Source: Costus lasius (lineage: Eukaryota > Streptophyta > Magnoliopsida > Zingiberales > Costaceae). Taken from it: a stretch of 64,000 nucleotides of DNA. The position numbers and the translations under genes were made by a program. The notes below the pieces were generated by a model. The model was not told the DNA's origin. It saw only the letters and a list, made by a program, of their open reading frames with translations, and ran no database searches. The stretch is taken from NCBI GenBank assembly GCA_027563935.2, contig CM050454.1, positions 27,091,501-27,155,500 of the forward strand. The letters are read 5' to 3'. Positions 1-11,930 of the stretch are shown one piece after another (within the stretch, counting starts at the first letter, position 1; every line of letters begins with the position of its first letter).

Positions 1-1053
1 GACCAGTAAAACTCAGAAACATAACTTTGGTCTGTACACACCCTTACCCATTCCTCAAGCACCTTGGCAGGACCTTAGCATGGACTTCATCTTAGGTTTA
101 CCAATGACTTCGTCTAGACATGATTCTATCTTTGTCATAGTGGATAGGTTTACCAAGATGGCACACTTTATACCTTGCTACAAAATCTCAGATGCATCAC
201 ATGTAGCTAGAATTTTCTTCAGAGAGGTTGTTCGACTGTGTGGTACCCCTCTGACTATAATATTTGATAGGGATCCTAGGTTTGTTGGACATTTCTAGAA
301 AAACCTGTGGGCTATGTTGGGAACCAAGCTCACATTCTCCACGGCCTATCATCCTCAAACGGATGGGCAGACCGAAGTGGTCAATCGATCACTTGGGAGT
401 TTCTTAGGAGTTTGGTGGGAGCACACCCTGGCACGAGGGATAAGCCATTACCCACCGCAGAGTTCTCCTATAACAATGTTGTTAACAAAACCACAGGATT
501 ATCTCCCTTTCAAGCCAACCTAGGGTATCAACCAAGAAAACCTATTGACTTGTTTCCTTTGCCTAAGCACTCTCATGTTTCTATGTCTGCTCGAGATTTT
601 GCTACTCACATGTCACAATTGCATCATTAAATTCTTTGTCAAATGCTTGATGCTATAAATTCTTATTGCACGAGTGCTAACAAGAAACACCAAGAAAGGA
701 AATTTTATGTAGGAGAATAGGTTATACTACGGGTCAAGGAAGAGCGTATCCATGGATCTGGCCGCAAGTTGGATGCAAAGGGACTTGGACCCTTTACCAT
801 TGTGGAAAAGATTAACAATAATGCCTATGTCTTGGATCTACCACCAGATTTGGGGATCACCACCACTGTCAATGTAGAGGATCTTACATGCTATGAAGAG
901 CCAATACTCATTGAGGAGCCGACTGACAGGCTCGAGCCAAAGAGCATAATTGAGGACTAGACTCGACTCACCCCAAATGAGGTACAAGTATTTTATCGTG
1001 TTAAGTTTACTACGGGTGAGGAGGCATGGCTTCCTGAAGGCGAGTTGGCATAG
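1..1053 (+). pseudogene. Ty3/gypsy integrase remnant (element G)
   Basis: This is the integrase end of a gypsy pol gene, entering from the left edge. The frame at 80-298 reads as an integrase core (MDFILGLP, then [10 protein letters not shown] and FDRDPRF, carrying two of the D,D,E aspartates). A TAG at 296-298 replaces an expected Trp. The frame resumes at 314 with [12 protein letters not shown], which carries the catalytic Glu, then shifts near 395-410 into EFSYNN. After further stops near 628 and 718, a GPF-type C-terminal module (GPFTIVEKINNNAYVLDLP) occupies about 769-960, and the remnant ends at a TAG at 1051. With at least four lesions it cannot encode a working protein. The clade is probably a chromovirus, but I see no clear chromodomain. 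It is the substrate into which element F inserted. Confidence 0.85.
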
Positions 1054-1137
1054 GCCGCTCCAGAATTATTCCAAGGGTACAAAGATAATTCTCTAGAGGA
1101 GAATTTTTCCCACCCGGGGAGAAATGGGGGAGGGGCC
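1054..1137 (+). other. 3' tail of element G with candidate polypurine tract
   Basis: Non-coding sequence after the last stop of G. It contains a purine-rich run (gggagaaatgggggagggg, about 1117-1135), which is the expected position of a gypsy polypurine tract. The sequence is cut at 1137 by F and resumes at 43492. Confidence 0.55.
1133..1137. repeat. Target-site duplication GGGCC of element F
   Basis: GGGCC lies directly before the 5' LTR (TGTTGGTG...) and again at 43487-43491, directly after the 3' LTR (...CCCTAACA). This pair proves that 1138-43486 entered as one element plus later nested insertions. Confidence 0.93.
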
Positions 1138-3345
1138 TGTTGGTGTATATGCCCTGCAGACCAATGTATAGACATGGTCAGGCATTGTTTGAATGTACTT
1201 TGATAGAATTATTATTCTTTATAGAGACATGGTCGTTATTATGCAGACTTCTCTTCCTGCGTTGATGTATTGAGTTGCATAAATAATGTCCCAGGAGTTT
1301 GGTTGGATCCATTCTCATAAGCAATCCCCAGACAAGGTACCATAGCAGATATGGGACAGCTTTGGTACATGTGAGACTGGTGTATGGGCTGGTTAGGTGC
1401 GGGGCACAGTAACGCAGACATACAGGTGCATTGAATGCATTGGAGTGATCCACCGTGAGGATTGACTTGTCCAGTCAACAAGTCAATCTCACATGCAAGA
1501 GGTTTGCATTGATCCTTGGACTTGAGGTATTCATGTCTAGATTTGATGATGGATATGCTTTGATACAGTCTTACGTCTCTCCGTAATTGGGAGACTAAAA
1601 CGACTGTCATTGGGCATGTTATAAGTCATGTAAAGACATAGATGACCAACAGTAGGATTTGCCCCTTCCTTCAGAGGAAGCATGATATCCACTTTGGGGC
1701 GCCCCACCTCATTGGTGCATGATAGGAATGTGTGGCCACACTGATTAAGTCATGACCAATAGATTGGATTGATAAACTTAAGACTAATCCAATGGTAGGA
1801 TATCAGTTTAGGCAAAGGGATCTATAATGCATGGGAATCCTCGTTGATTGTTAGGGAGTTGTTACCATAATGACTTAAGTCCTATGACATGGGTAGTACT
1901 AATGTGTTGCTAGATACCCCTCACTATTTATGATGTTTACATCATTTCCAGTGTCATATGGATCCTACGGGGTCACACGCAACAGACTCTTGACGTTGCT
2001 TTAATCAAAAGCCTTTGGTTCAAGTTATTGGATAACTTGGATCCATTTGGAAGATTTCATCAGTGCCAATGGGCCTGATGAGTTGGAAGAAAGTTATTGG
2101 AGCCAAACTTCAATTTTGGCAGGTTGACCCGAAATTGACCTTAATTGGTCACATTTGGATTAGGGTTGCATTGGATTAGATCCAATGGCTTAATCAACCC
2201 ATGCAATGAAGTTTGGGCTAACTCATTATCCAATGAGGCCCAATAATAAGTTGTCATGAAGAGATTAGAGGCTAAAAGGGCATAATGGGGAGAAATCTCA
2301 CCCCATTGGCGCCTAGGGGCATAATGGGGTGAGGGAGGCGCCTTTGCTTCATTATGGAAGTAAAGGGCGCCTAGCCCTTCTTCCTAGGATGGAATGCATG
2401 CCTTTAAGGCATCTCTTGGGCTGATATGGCTATAGGGCAAATAAGGATAGGTTCAATGAGGTTTATGGAAAAGTCTTGGAGACTTTCCTTGCCACAAACC
2501 CCCTTTATCCTAGCCGCCCACTTGGCATGATCTTGGCCCTCCCTAAACTGCCTCTTGCCCTTATAAATTAGACCCTAGCCGCCCCCTCTAAAAGGTGTTA
2601 ACTCCTTGGAGATGTGAAGACACATAGAGAGGCGTGAGCAAGGGCAATGGGCGACAACTTGAAGGTGGCGCAACCCTTCTTCCTCCTTGAAGCCACAAGC
2701 CTTCTTCTCCTTCTTCACCTCTTGGCGTAACTTGGAGAAGGGCTTGGTGGTGACATCTCTTGGAGATAATTGGAAGCTTAGGGTGGCGACAACTTGAGAG
2801 CTTGAAGCTCTCCTTCTTCATCAAGGAGTGCAATCTCCTTCTTCCTTGGAGCAGCAAGTTCTTCTTCTTCTCCCTCTCTTCTTGGCACAAGGACTCTTAG
2901 TTCTTGGTCGCATCTCCTTGCCACAAGCCCTCTCCGTTCCTTGGCCATAGGCGCACCTTGCTTTAAGGTGGCGCATGCAAAGAAGAAGAAGGAAGTACTT
3001 AGCGCATCATCCTCTTCCTCATCTCTTCTTGGCGATTCTACCTTGGAGGTGGCACAAGATTTGAAGAGAGTGACAAGGCTTGATTCTCTTCCCGAGGCTA
3101 GCACCAAGCGTGGAAGGGAGCAACGTTGAGACGATCGACATGTGGATACTTGTAGAGGGCGAACACTTGGGCGCCTTCAACACAGCTTCAACATCTCGAC
3201 AAGCAAAAGAGGTACATCTCTAACACATCCTTGTGTCTTCTCTCTTGCATGGATCCTTGGGACCGGAATATGTTTCGGGTGTAATGATTCTTCCGCTGCG
3301 TCATGGGACTGCAAAATTTTAAATTACACCCGGTTTTCCCTAACA
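1138..3345 (+). repeat. 5' LTR of element F
   Basis: It begins TGTTGGTGTATATGCCC and ends CCCTAACA, followed directly by the primer-binding site. Its 2208-bp length equals the summed halves of the 3' LTR (8091-8340 and 41529-43486). It holds the conserved motif and hairpin at 1903-1945. Several antisense reading frames of 60-120 codons occur here, but none resembles a known protein. Confidence 0.93.
1903..1945 (+). promoter_or_regulatory. Conserved LTR motif plus hairpin (F copy)
   Basis: TGTGTTGCTAGA followed by TACCCCTCACT (1903-1925) is identical to the B-family LTRs, although the surrounding LTRs are largely unlike. Directly downstream is a 6-bp hairpin, ATGATG-TTTA-CATCAT (1930-1945). 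The B LTRs have a hairpin of different sequence at the same place. It is probably an RNA element in the transcribed part of the LTR. The function is unknown. Confidence 0.6.
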
Positions 3346-3346
3346 G

Positions 3347-3358
3347 TGGTATCAGAGC
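3347..3358 (+). promoter_or_regulatory. Primer-binding site (tRNA-iMet), element F
   Basis: TGGTATCAGAGC lies one base after the LTR end. It is complementary to the 3' end of plant initiator methionine tRNA, which primes minus-strand cDNA. Confidence 0.9.
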
Positions 3359-4865
3359 TACTTGCGAGAAACACAAGGTGTATGTTTGCTTGTATGAAAA
3401 ATTTTTGGAAAATTTTTCTTCTATCCATGCGCGTTTCACGTAGAAAGCATTTTCATCCAAACCTCTCTTCTCATCTTTGTGGCCGAAATTTGGATTTTGT
3501 TTATGATTGATTTAAGACCAAAGGTGCACGTGGTTTTGTCAAGTAGGACGGGCATTGTGTCTTCGGACTGGCCGGGTCTCTTGATCTAACAAAACTGCCA
3601 GCCGATAGGGTCTATGAAATTATCATGGAACTTGATCTAAATTTTAGCATAAATTTGGTTAAGAGAGTGCTTTGGATGATGTTGGCGCATAAGGTGCTAA
3701 AATTTGATTTTTCCGGATTTTCAAATTTTACATGCGCTACTTGATTGGGTTGATATGGTCATAGCGAGTGCCCTCCTGTGTTGTGATGTGGAAGCATGTT
3801 TCCACTTGTGATGAATGCTTGTAAAATCTCTTTCCACCTGCGTGTGGTTCTCTCCCTATCTTGTTGTAAAGAATTTTTCATCTTGTTTAGAATAGATGTA
3901 GAATTATTGGATAGGTTAAGGCTTCATCTTGACAACAAGGAGTCTTCTTCAATCGGAGTCAGAAGTGGCGCCAGCTTTGGAAGCGTGGTGGTGGACTTGC
4001 GGCTGAAGGAAGGACACATGCTTTCGGCTTCTGGCATGGGCTGATCTGCTTTAGGGACTCGCAACCCTTTGATGCATGATAACATGTCACATGGCTCGTG
4101 ACAAGTTATGTGTATGAAAAGGGCTATGACCATATCGACCAAACTAGCATGCCTATGATGGTTTATTATTTTGTCCATAGCATGCCTGTGATGTTTTTCC
4201 TTTGCTGCCATAACCATAGGAAAACTGCATGCTAGAAAAGAATAAAATAAACATGCAAAAACTCTCATTGAAATATCAAGTCAATAGCCTTCTAACGCGT
4301 AGCCCTCATCAAACTATCGATCGGTGGTGTTGTGAACTGTTTCCCACCCTCGTGGGACACACCCACTTATCTTTAGGAGGTGTGTGGTGACAATGGTTTC
4401 CCCAGTCCGTTTTAATCGGGCGCGCCTTCGCAAGGAAACTTGTTGACCCTGGGCATAATGGTTAGGATCTGACTTGACTAGTTTTTTCATATGTCACTGA
4501 CATGATGAATCACTAGAGGCAGCTGTTGAGAGGATAGGGTTCTGTGCTGTATCCAGCCCTCGCTGGACACAGGGCGCCTAGTCTGTCTTAACTCAGAGGA
4601 ATTGTGCACCGCACAATTGGCTGGCATGCCTACCTGAAGAAGCATGAGATCACTCTGTGCATCCCAACTCACCCTCGTGAGTCGCGGAGACCTCATGTGA
4701 AATTAAGATCTTACTCACCTCTTCCCATGTTGAGTTTGAGAGTTCTCAACTTGTTTTTGGAAATAGTGGGAGCATAGCATTTAAGTTAAAGTCCTTGTTA
4801 AATGCTTTGTCATAGTACTTATTTTACTTATTTGCTTATTGTAGAAGGCATATCCTGATCTAAGA
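3359..4865 (+). other. Untranslated leader of element F
   Basis: A non-coding leader of about 1.5 kb between the primer-binding site and the gag remnant. The open frames here, such as 3796-4044, lack recognisable domains. The distal part carries three strong hairpins (4342-4682). A pyrimidine-rich stretch ending in AG at 4844 just before gag resembles a 3' splice site. Confidence 0.7.
4342..4682 (+). promoter_or_regulatory. Triple hairpin in the F leader
   Basis: Three stem-loops have perfect 6-bp stems and the same CCTC loop: TCCCAC-CCTC-GTGGGA (4342-4357), TCCAGC-CCTC-GCTGGA (4552-4567) and ACTCAC-CCTC-GTGAGT (4667-4682). The second has an outer CTGTG...CACAG helix. The third is followed by CGCGGAGACC, which is also found after the third hairpin of the B elements. 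The stems differ but all pair perfectly, in an element whose coding region is dead. This points to a cis-acting RNA signal such as packaging or dimerisation (inference). Confidence 0.65.
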
Positions 4866-7800
4866 TTGAAACTCTATAAAAATAAATTGGATGGGACAAA
4901 TTGGACAAAGTGGTTCAAGATTTTGTCCAAGATACTCGAACAAGAAAATAAGGTGCATCTTCTTGAAAGACCTCCAACCCAGCCCAGTGTGTATTTCACT
5001 ACTGAGTGGGAGTGGAATGTCTATCTTGAACATTGTGAAGATAACAAACAGTACACTGCTCTTGTCTTAGAGTGCATGACCCCAGAGGTCAAGGTTGAGT
5101 GTGATGAGATGGGGATTTATGATCTTATCATACATCTCAAAGGTCTCTTCACACCATGATCTATAGACAATGATCAGGAGAGTTCTGTTGGATCTTCAGA
5201 GTGTATGACTAAATCTGAGAATGACCATGGTTCTATATCTTTGAAGCTAATACTTCAGAAGACTGGGAATGCATGGGTATTTCGAAGCGGATTAATGGCC
5301 AATAAGAGCATGGCAAAGAAGAAGGGATGTAATCCATCCGCTTCAGGTATTGTTTACTGAGGTCTTTTGTCTACTTCTTATTCATAGGTACTGAGTACCG
5401 CATGTGAAGCATACATATGTTTTTCATATGCAGGAGCTCAAAAGAAGTAGGACCATGAGGCTTGGTGGGATCGACTCTCGGGTCAGGGACAGAGCATTGG
5501 ATGCGGCTGTTGATATCATCTCACTGCCTTGATGACTTTATCTAGAACTTTGCTATTATGTATCAGCTTATGTATTAGAACATTATTCCTTTTGCAAAGG
5601 ATTTTAGTTTGAAATAATAAATGATATTTTTCTTTAAAACTGAGATGTTCTATTGAAGTGATACAGTTGATAATAGTTTGTGGCTCTATATGTAACACAA
5701 TATCAGATCCATTGATTCAATTAACACCCTCTTATAGCATTGTCTCTTGAACCATCGAACAATGGTCACATCCAAAGGTCAATGGACTATTGGGATCATT
5801 ATCCTTTTAGGATTATGATAAATGTGAGCCTTGTTCAAAGTGACAGATGCTGCCTTCACCATAAAGGGTTGAAGGGTAAGTGGCTTGTTGGATCTATTAC
5901 ACAGCAATGTGTGTGGACCCATGTAAACTAGCACTAAGAGGTGTTATATACTTCATCATGTGTGGGTATGCCTTATCCAACCTAAGAACTTTGGAGAAAT
6001 CCAAGAAGTTCACAAATGAAGTATTGAGTCAAATTGGAGGATCTATTAAAGCACTTTGATTGGATCAAGGTGATTAGTGGAGAATTTGATGACTATGACT
6101 GTCCTAAGGAGTGTGGGGTTATCTCACAGCTTACTTAGAACACCACTGTGTGGTGAATTTCAAAGAAAGAAAGAGGAACACATAGGATGTGGTTCCATCT
6201 TTGAATAGTCATGTAAATATACTATTATGATGTCATGCAAACAGATGTACTGCCACTCCATAGGAAAGTGTGTCTAAGATAGCTTTTGAGTTGGAAACTG
6301 CAGATATCCCATTTCTTCAAAGGATTTAGGAACGTAATGCAGTGATTCAAAAGTATGTGTTTGTGGAGCACTGTAGAGTGCTTATTCTATCCCAAAGAGA
6401 ACAAACTATTTGTTGCTCAAACTGTTGTCTCTCTTGAGAAGATATTTCTTTTGAAAGAAGCTAGTGGGAGTAGATTTGATTTGGACAAGGTCCAGAATCA
6501 ACCACAATACAATTAGACACAAATGGAGAGTAGAATCTCACATATAGGTTGAAAGTCAACCTGTAGTTCAAGTAACACAGAAACCATATAAGTCTAGATG
6601 GATTCGAAATGCTGGGCATGACGAATTTTTCATCTGGGATGAATCTAAGACTTATGATGAAATGGAAGCGGTTGGTGGACCAGATTCCAGGACATGGCTA
6701 AGCGCCATGAGAACCATAATGGACTCTATGTCTGCTGATCAAGTCTGGGACTTGGATGAGCCGCCAAAGGGATTATACCCACCGGCTGTAAATTGATCTT
6801 CTAGGAAGATAGACATGGAAGGTAACATTATTACCGTAAAGGCAAGCTAGTGAACAGAAATTTCAGGCAAATCCATTGGGTGGATAGTGAAGAAATTTTT
6901 CACTAGAAGCTTTGTTTGAGTCCATTAGGTATCTGCTTGTTGCAATCTCTGTTATGGCATGTTGAAAATTGCTTTTCCTAATGGATGTCTACAAGAGTAT
7001 GTCCATATGGAAATAGCTAAAAGGTTTTCATACAGAGGCCATAAGGATATGCATGGTCTTATACAAGCATGTTGAAAAGAGCCTATGTTTACAAGAAGAT
7101 CAGTGGGAGCACCTTAATAGTATTTATTGTTCTAGATGATTGATGATATTCTCCTCACATGGAATGACATCTCAGCTCTTCACATGGTGAAGAAAAGGCT
7201 TGAGATGTATTTCAAGAAGAATGATGTAGGGAATGATGCCTACATCCTAGGCATGAGGATCTATAGATAGAGATCCAAGAAAGTCATTGCCCTTTAGTGA
7301 ATCTACGTTCATCCAAGAGTTTCTAGAGAGGTTTATATTGGATATTGATACCTTCCAGAGAGATATGGTCTAACTCTCACAAGGATGCTATGTCCTTTGA
7401 CCCAGCTGGAGAGTAATAACATGGGTCTAAAATCCTGATACATTGGGTATAGGATAGATCATGCTTTGTGTAATATACACAAGACCATTTGTGGCAAATG
7501 CTTGGAGCATAGCCAGCAAGTTTCAATCAGATCCTAGTGTTTAACACTAGATAGCTGTGAAAGCAATCCTTATATATACTTGGGAAGTATAAAGGATTGA
7601 AGTCTAGTCTATGATAGACAGGAAGAATTTTGTGTACAAGGGTACACTGATACTTCGTTCTAGTCTTATGACCACAGCCAGGATTTGCGATTTGCCTTGT
7701 TGTGGTGTTGTGTGCTGAAAGAGCATTATACAAACCATAGTGGCAAAATTCTACAAATAATGCTGAGTACATTGCAGCTTCTTGTGGAAGCCAAGGAAGC

Positions 7801-8080
7801 AGCTTCATTCATTTGAACTTGATTTAATTCCTGGTGCTCGATGATCCAATATAATTCTTATTGGGGTCATAGCATGGAACTTAGCACTCAAGTATGTACT
7901 GCAGCATATCATCTGATCGTAGAGATCATGGATAAGGATGATGATCAAATTTGTTAAAATAAACATAGATAACAATCTGGAAAAACCCATTAACATAGCC
8001 TCTGGCGCAGCGGAAGCTAAATGGGTCATACTAGAGACATTGGAACTGACTAAACATCAGTTGCCCTTGGTCTTAGTGCA
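4866..8080 (+). pseudogene. Decayed copia gag-pol of element F
   Basis: The only sizeable open piece is a gag N-terminus of 97 codons (4866-5159; MKLYKNKLDGTNWTKW...). The rest is recognisable only as scattered nucleotide similarity to the intact B3 element: integrase near 5990-6540, the start of reverse transcriptase near 6745-6900, a YVDD-region relic near 7130-7160 (a stop lies in front of GATGATATTCTC), an RNase H relic near 7530-7800 and the C-terminal tail near 7938-8080. Stops and indels occur throughout. It cannot supply proteins, so F depended on another copia element. Confidence 0.8.
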
Positions 8081-8090
8081 AGTGGGAGAT
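8081..8090 (+). promoter_or_regulatory. Polypurine tract of element F
   Basis: AGTGGGAGAT directly abuts the 3' LTR and is nearly the same as the tract before the B3 3' LTR. It is the expected plus-strand primer. Confidence 0.7.
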
Positions 8091-8340
8091 TGTTGGTGTA
8101 TATGCCCTACAGACCAATGTATGGACATGGTCAGGCATTGTTTGAATGTACTTTGATAGAATTATTATTCTTTATAGAGGCATGGTCGTTATTATGCAGA
8201 CTTCTCTTCCTGCGTTGATGTATTGAGTTGCATAAATAATGTCCCAGGAGTTTGGTTGGATCCATTCTCATAAGCTATCCCCATACAAGGTACCATAGCA
8301 GATATGGGACAGCTTTGGTACATGTGAAACTGGTGTATGG
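8091..8340 (+). repeat. 3' LTR of element F, first part
   Basis: The first 250 bp of the 3' LTR, with six substitutions from the 5' copy counted by eye. It stops at TATGG (8336-8340), where array A is inserted, and continues at 41529. Confidence 0.95.
8336..8340. repeat. Target-site duplication TATGG of array A
   Basis: TATGG lies before TGTCACATCC at 8341 and again at 41524-41528 after ...GGATCTTACA. Removing 8341-41528 rejoins the F LTR to exactly its partner's length. Confidence 0.95.
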
Positions 8341-9445
8341 TGTCACATCCCGTTATCTTAACCCCAAACAAGCAACACAAGTCATAGAGAAACAGGATGT
8401 TATCATACAAGATCGATTCACATGCTAGGTAAAACCAAGTTCAAGAAAATCCGATCTAAAAATTTTCGAGAATCCATACATAGAAACCCCACGAAACACA
8501 TAAATGTACCTGCCACCACGCAATCCTTGCACTAGACATATGCAAGTTCACATTTATATCAAATCCGATTGCAAAAACATAAGTCGACTCGAAATTCAAA
8601 GCAAGGCCACAAAATCGATTCTATAAACTCATGAAACTAACATGAATAATACCAAACACCGAAACCAGGCCAAAGCCCGCGGTGACATAAAAATCAAAAC
8701 TTAAAACTGCCACAACCGGCAACACAAGTTCACATAATTCGGCCACAACCGGCCCCAGTTAATTAAGCACAAAAGTCTTATACATTAACCAGCATAATAT
8801 CCATATCAACGCTAACTCAAGAAATGCGCCCCTGCTCTACACCTGAAAATAGTGAGGGAGTGAGCTACACAGCCCAGTGAGTGGATAGTCTCAAACGACC
8901 ATCCATAACATACACTCAAAAATATATGCAGATTATTTTAAAAACATTTAACAGAATATCATGTCAACATATAACAAAATTAAAGGACAAAACTCATATA
9001 AAACAATCAGGTCTAAGACATCATTGTCACCAAAGAGTAACCAGGGTTCTAGAGCTATACTCTAAACCAACTAATGACTTAATTGACCTAGTTGTCCAGC
9101 ATCATCAATAGTGACCATTATGGTCCTAACCGGCTTTGGCCTAAGCACTGGGAGAAGCCTGCAAATCACATGCAACATATATACATGGACAGTGTGTAGA
9201 CTCAAGAGGTAATCACCACCTGGTCAAGATGTGATACCTTGATCTACACCACCCCATAATCACAAAAATCTAAGCGTCTAAGAGTGATGACATCAAGAGG
9301 TGGCCCCTGTCCGACCAAGACATGGCACTTTGCGTCTTATATCACTTGTTCTCCCAAAGGGTTCCTTAACTGGACAACACCAGACACATCTTATATCTTA
9401 TTTCACAAAAGTGGACTCCTAAGTGTCAACTAAACTCTAGGATAG

Positions 9446-9621
9446 TCATTTTTATCACAATAATCACATCAGGCAGGCTGAACAACAACCCCCTCACATA
9501 TCACAATACAGGGCTGAAATCTCCAACCCTTAATCATTTTTATCACAATAATCACATCAGGCAGGCTGAACAACAACCCCCTCACATATCACAATACAGG
9601 GCTGAAATCTCCAACCCTTAA
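9446..9621. repeat. 88-bp tandem duplication in LTR a1
   Basis: Two back-to-back copies, with the second starting at 9534. The same duplication is in a4 (39848-39935 and 39936-40023). LTR a3 has only a shorter, different duplication and a2 has none. It serves as a marker pairing a1 with a4. Confidence 0.9.
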
Positions 9622-9690
9622 CATATCACATATAGACTATCCCCTTGAGTACAGTTACACTTAGCCTCAGTCCTAACCATTCCATGACCA

Positions 9691-9805
9691 CAACACATAT
9701 TATTCGAAAATCACATAACCACATAATATTCGAAAATCACATAACCACATAATATTCAAAAATCACATAATCACATAATATTCAAAAATCACATAATATT
9801 TTATA
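9691..9805. repeat. AT-rich short tandem repeats in LTR a1
   Basis: Four to five imperfect copies of CACATAATATTCRAAAATCA. Equivalent runs occur in a2 (about 15875-15985), a3 (about 23458-23540) and a4 (about 40100-40205), with differing copy numbers. Confidence 0.8.
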
Positions 9806-9995
9806 GAGTCCTTAGATTTCATGCTGATCAGTTCAGTATAATCATGCTAAGTTATCACCCAAAGTTATCAATCAATATTTCATGTCATTACTTTCTGCAT
9901 ACACCATTCAATTAAAAATACATAATAATACAGAAAATTCACTAAATTTCGTTCACAATTAACATAAATGCAGAATATCACATATTCATAGTTTT

Positions 9996-10000
9996 CTACT
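9996..10000. repeat. Target-site duplication CTACT of solo LTR D
   Basis: CTACT at 9996-10000 and at 12210-12214. The uninterrupted sister LTRs read TTTTCTACTAGTTCTGA or nearly so at this point, for example near 16175. Confidence 0.95.
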
Positions 10001-10599
10001 TGATGTAGGGGGGAAGCGTGTAGTAAGACTAGTGATGCAAAACTCAATTATTTACTTTTTTGAATTTTTAGAAAATATCAAATTTCATAAACAACCCAAA
10101 ATTTAGTGCTACAGAAAATTATTATTTATGAAAAGTAACTATAGGAGGATCCAGTGATCCAAAAATTGAACCAATTAAACCAAGTTCTAGGTACTTGTTG
10201 CACCAATTACTTAGAGCACCTGCACAAATAACACTATTCAGATTAGTTGTGAAAACGAATGCAGGAGTTAAATCATTCATCAAACGTTGCTATGTCTTGT
10301 AACATGATCTGGTCCATCTGGATTCGTCGCAACTGATTGGAATGATAGAAGATGTTCTGGTCTTTCTTTAGTTCCAAGGATCAAAGCTAGAGGCTTGTCC
10401 GACCATGCCAAAAACCTGCGCCAATAAGGATAGTTAGATTATTATGAAAGAGCAAAAGAGAAAAACAGCAAGAGGAGAGTCTGAAAACAGGCGAGGATGG
10501 TTTGCGCTATTCAATGGCGCCGGAGCAAGGGTTCGTCTACGACTCTGGTACAGCAGGTGGTGGAGATGGCGGTGTCGGAGCACTGGCAGAGGCGGAGAG

Positions 10600-11230
10600 A
10601 TGACTGTTCAGGCGGAACAGGGAAAACTGCAAAGAGAGTCGGCTGTTCGAACAGAACAGGGGAGGTTGACGAGCATAGCAGAGGTGGCCGCCGTTCGTCG
10701 GGTGGTGGCCGTTCGCCGGACCTGCTACAACTGGAGGTTGGTATGGTTGTGGCGACGACGTGGCCGGAGTTTGAGGTCGAATGGTGGCCTGTCGGAGGAG
10801 AACAACGATGAAGGGTGGAAGGCTGCGGAGGCGGAGGGTGTTCTGTTGGAACAGGGCAGTACGCGAGTGGAGCAGGGTTCGTCGCCGGAAGGCCGGTGGT
10901 GCGCGAATTCGGAACCTGCTACTACGGGAGGATGATGTGGCTGACGATAGGACGTGGCCAGAGTTTGGAGATGAAAGATGGCCGGACGGAGGAGATCGAC
11001 GATGAAAGGCAGATCTGAGGCGGAAGCTGGGCGGAAACAGGGGAAAACGAGCGTGGAGCAGAGTTGATAGGCGGTCGTCCGGTGGTGCACGATCGCCGGA
11101 CCTGCTACAGTTGGAGATCCTTATGATGATGGAGAGGAGGTGGCCGGAGTTTGGAGGCGGAAGGTGGGCTGTCGGAAGTGGACGACATCGAAAGGCGGAG
11201 CTGGGGCGGAAGACTGGCGGAAAACAGGGG
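10600..11230. repeat. Tandem repeat of about 190 bp in solo LTR D
   Basis: Three diverged units share CCTGCTAC at 10721, 10915 and 11101 (spacing 194 and 186), each followed by GTGGCC(G/A)GAGTTTG and preceded by GGTGGTG. A partial fourth unit starts near 11200. This periodic GC-rich block explains the long overlapping open frames. Confidence 0.75.
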
Positions 11231-11639
11231 ATCGAAAGGAAGTTTCGATTCCGGTGATCTAGGTGGCGAATGGACGGATGCCGGCAGCTGGAGGTTGCTC
11301 AGGGGTAGGGACGGTGGTGGACGAAGTCTGGTAGAGATCCGGCCGGTGGATGGTCGGCGGCAAGGTCGCGAACTTCTGGAAATCTTGTGAACCCGTAACT
11401 GGTTGGCTGGGAGCGTAGGTTTCGGAGGAAGAAGGGAAGAGGGAGGGACTCAGCCCTAGAAGGAGGTGAAGGGAAGGATAGGCGACACAAGCGCCTCAGA
11501 GGAGAAGAAGATCGGAGACATCCGATTGAGGACGAAAAACCATTTCCATTCAACAAATTCTGCAAAATCTGTCTTTACAAGGTTCAAGCTTTGATACATA
11601 TAGGAGAAGATTGGGAGAGACGTTGCTGCAGAGGAACGT

Positions 11640-11930
11640 TGCGATTTCCATTTGAGGCTTCCACGTGAGGAGCTGGTGTAGACGTTGAAGCTTCCATTTT
11701 GGTTGAAGATGAACGTCGGCAGCAAGGAGACGTTGGAGAACTTCCATTTTGCATTGCTGAAGATGAGCGTTGGCTGCAAGCGTGTGTTGGAGAGCTTCCA
11801 TCTTTGCAGCGCTGAAGGTGAGCGTTGGCTGCAGATGTGAACGTTGCAGCTTCCATCTTGAGCAGCAAGGGGGGAAAACGTTGAAGATTTCCTTCGCTGC
11901 AGCTTCCATATTTGCAGCGTTGAGTGTTGA
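11640..11930. repeat. Degenerate repeat of about 60 bp in solo LTR D
   Basis: Several diverged copies of a module with CTTCCAT, TTTGCAGC and GAGCGTTGGCTGCA lie in tandem. The resulting antisense frames (11456-12036) encode repeated Met-Glu-Ala/Gln-Asn-Gly-Ser peptides and look like repeat artefacts. Confidence 0.65.

Noticed and set aside
2588..3129. Ser/Glu/Lys-rich frames, repeated at 42729-43270
   Set aside because: They lie inside the F LTRs, overlap antisense frames and lack domains.
8336..8340. TATGG duplication as coincidence
   Set aside because: The two halves of the F LTR rejoin to exactly 2208 bp, so the duplication is genuine.
9691..9805. Regular AT-rich repeats resembling a CRISPR array
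   Set aside because: No unique spacers of constant length; a plain tandem repeat in a plant LTR.
10444..11090. Open frames of 67-163 codons in the GC-rich part of D
   Set aside because: They overlap on both strands, are Arg/Gly/Glu-rich low complexity and arise from a tandem repeat inside a TSD-bounded solo LTR.
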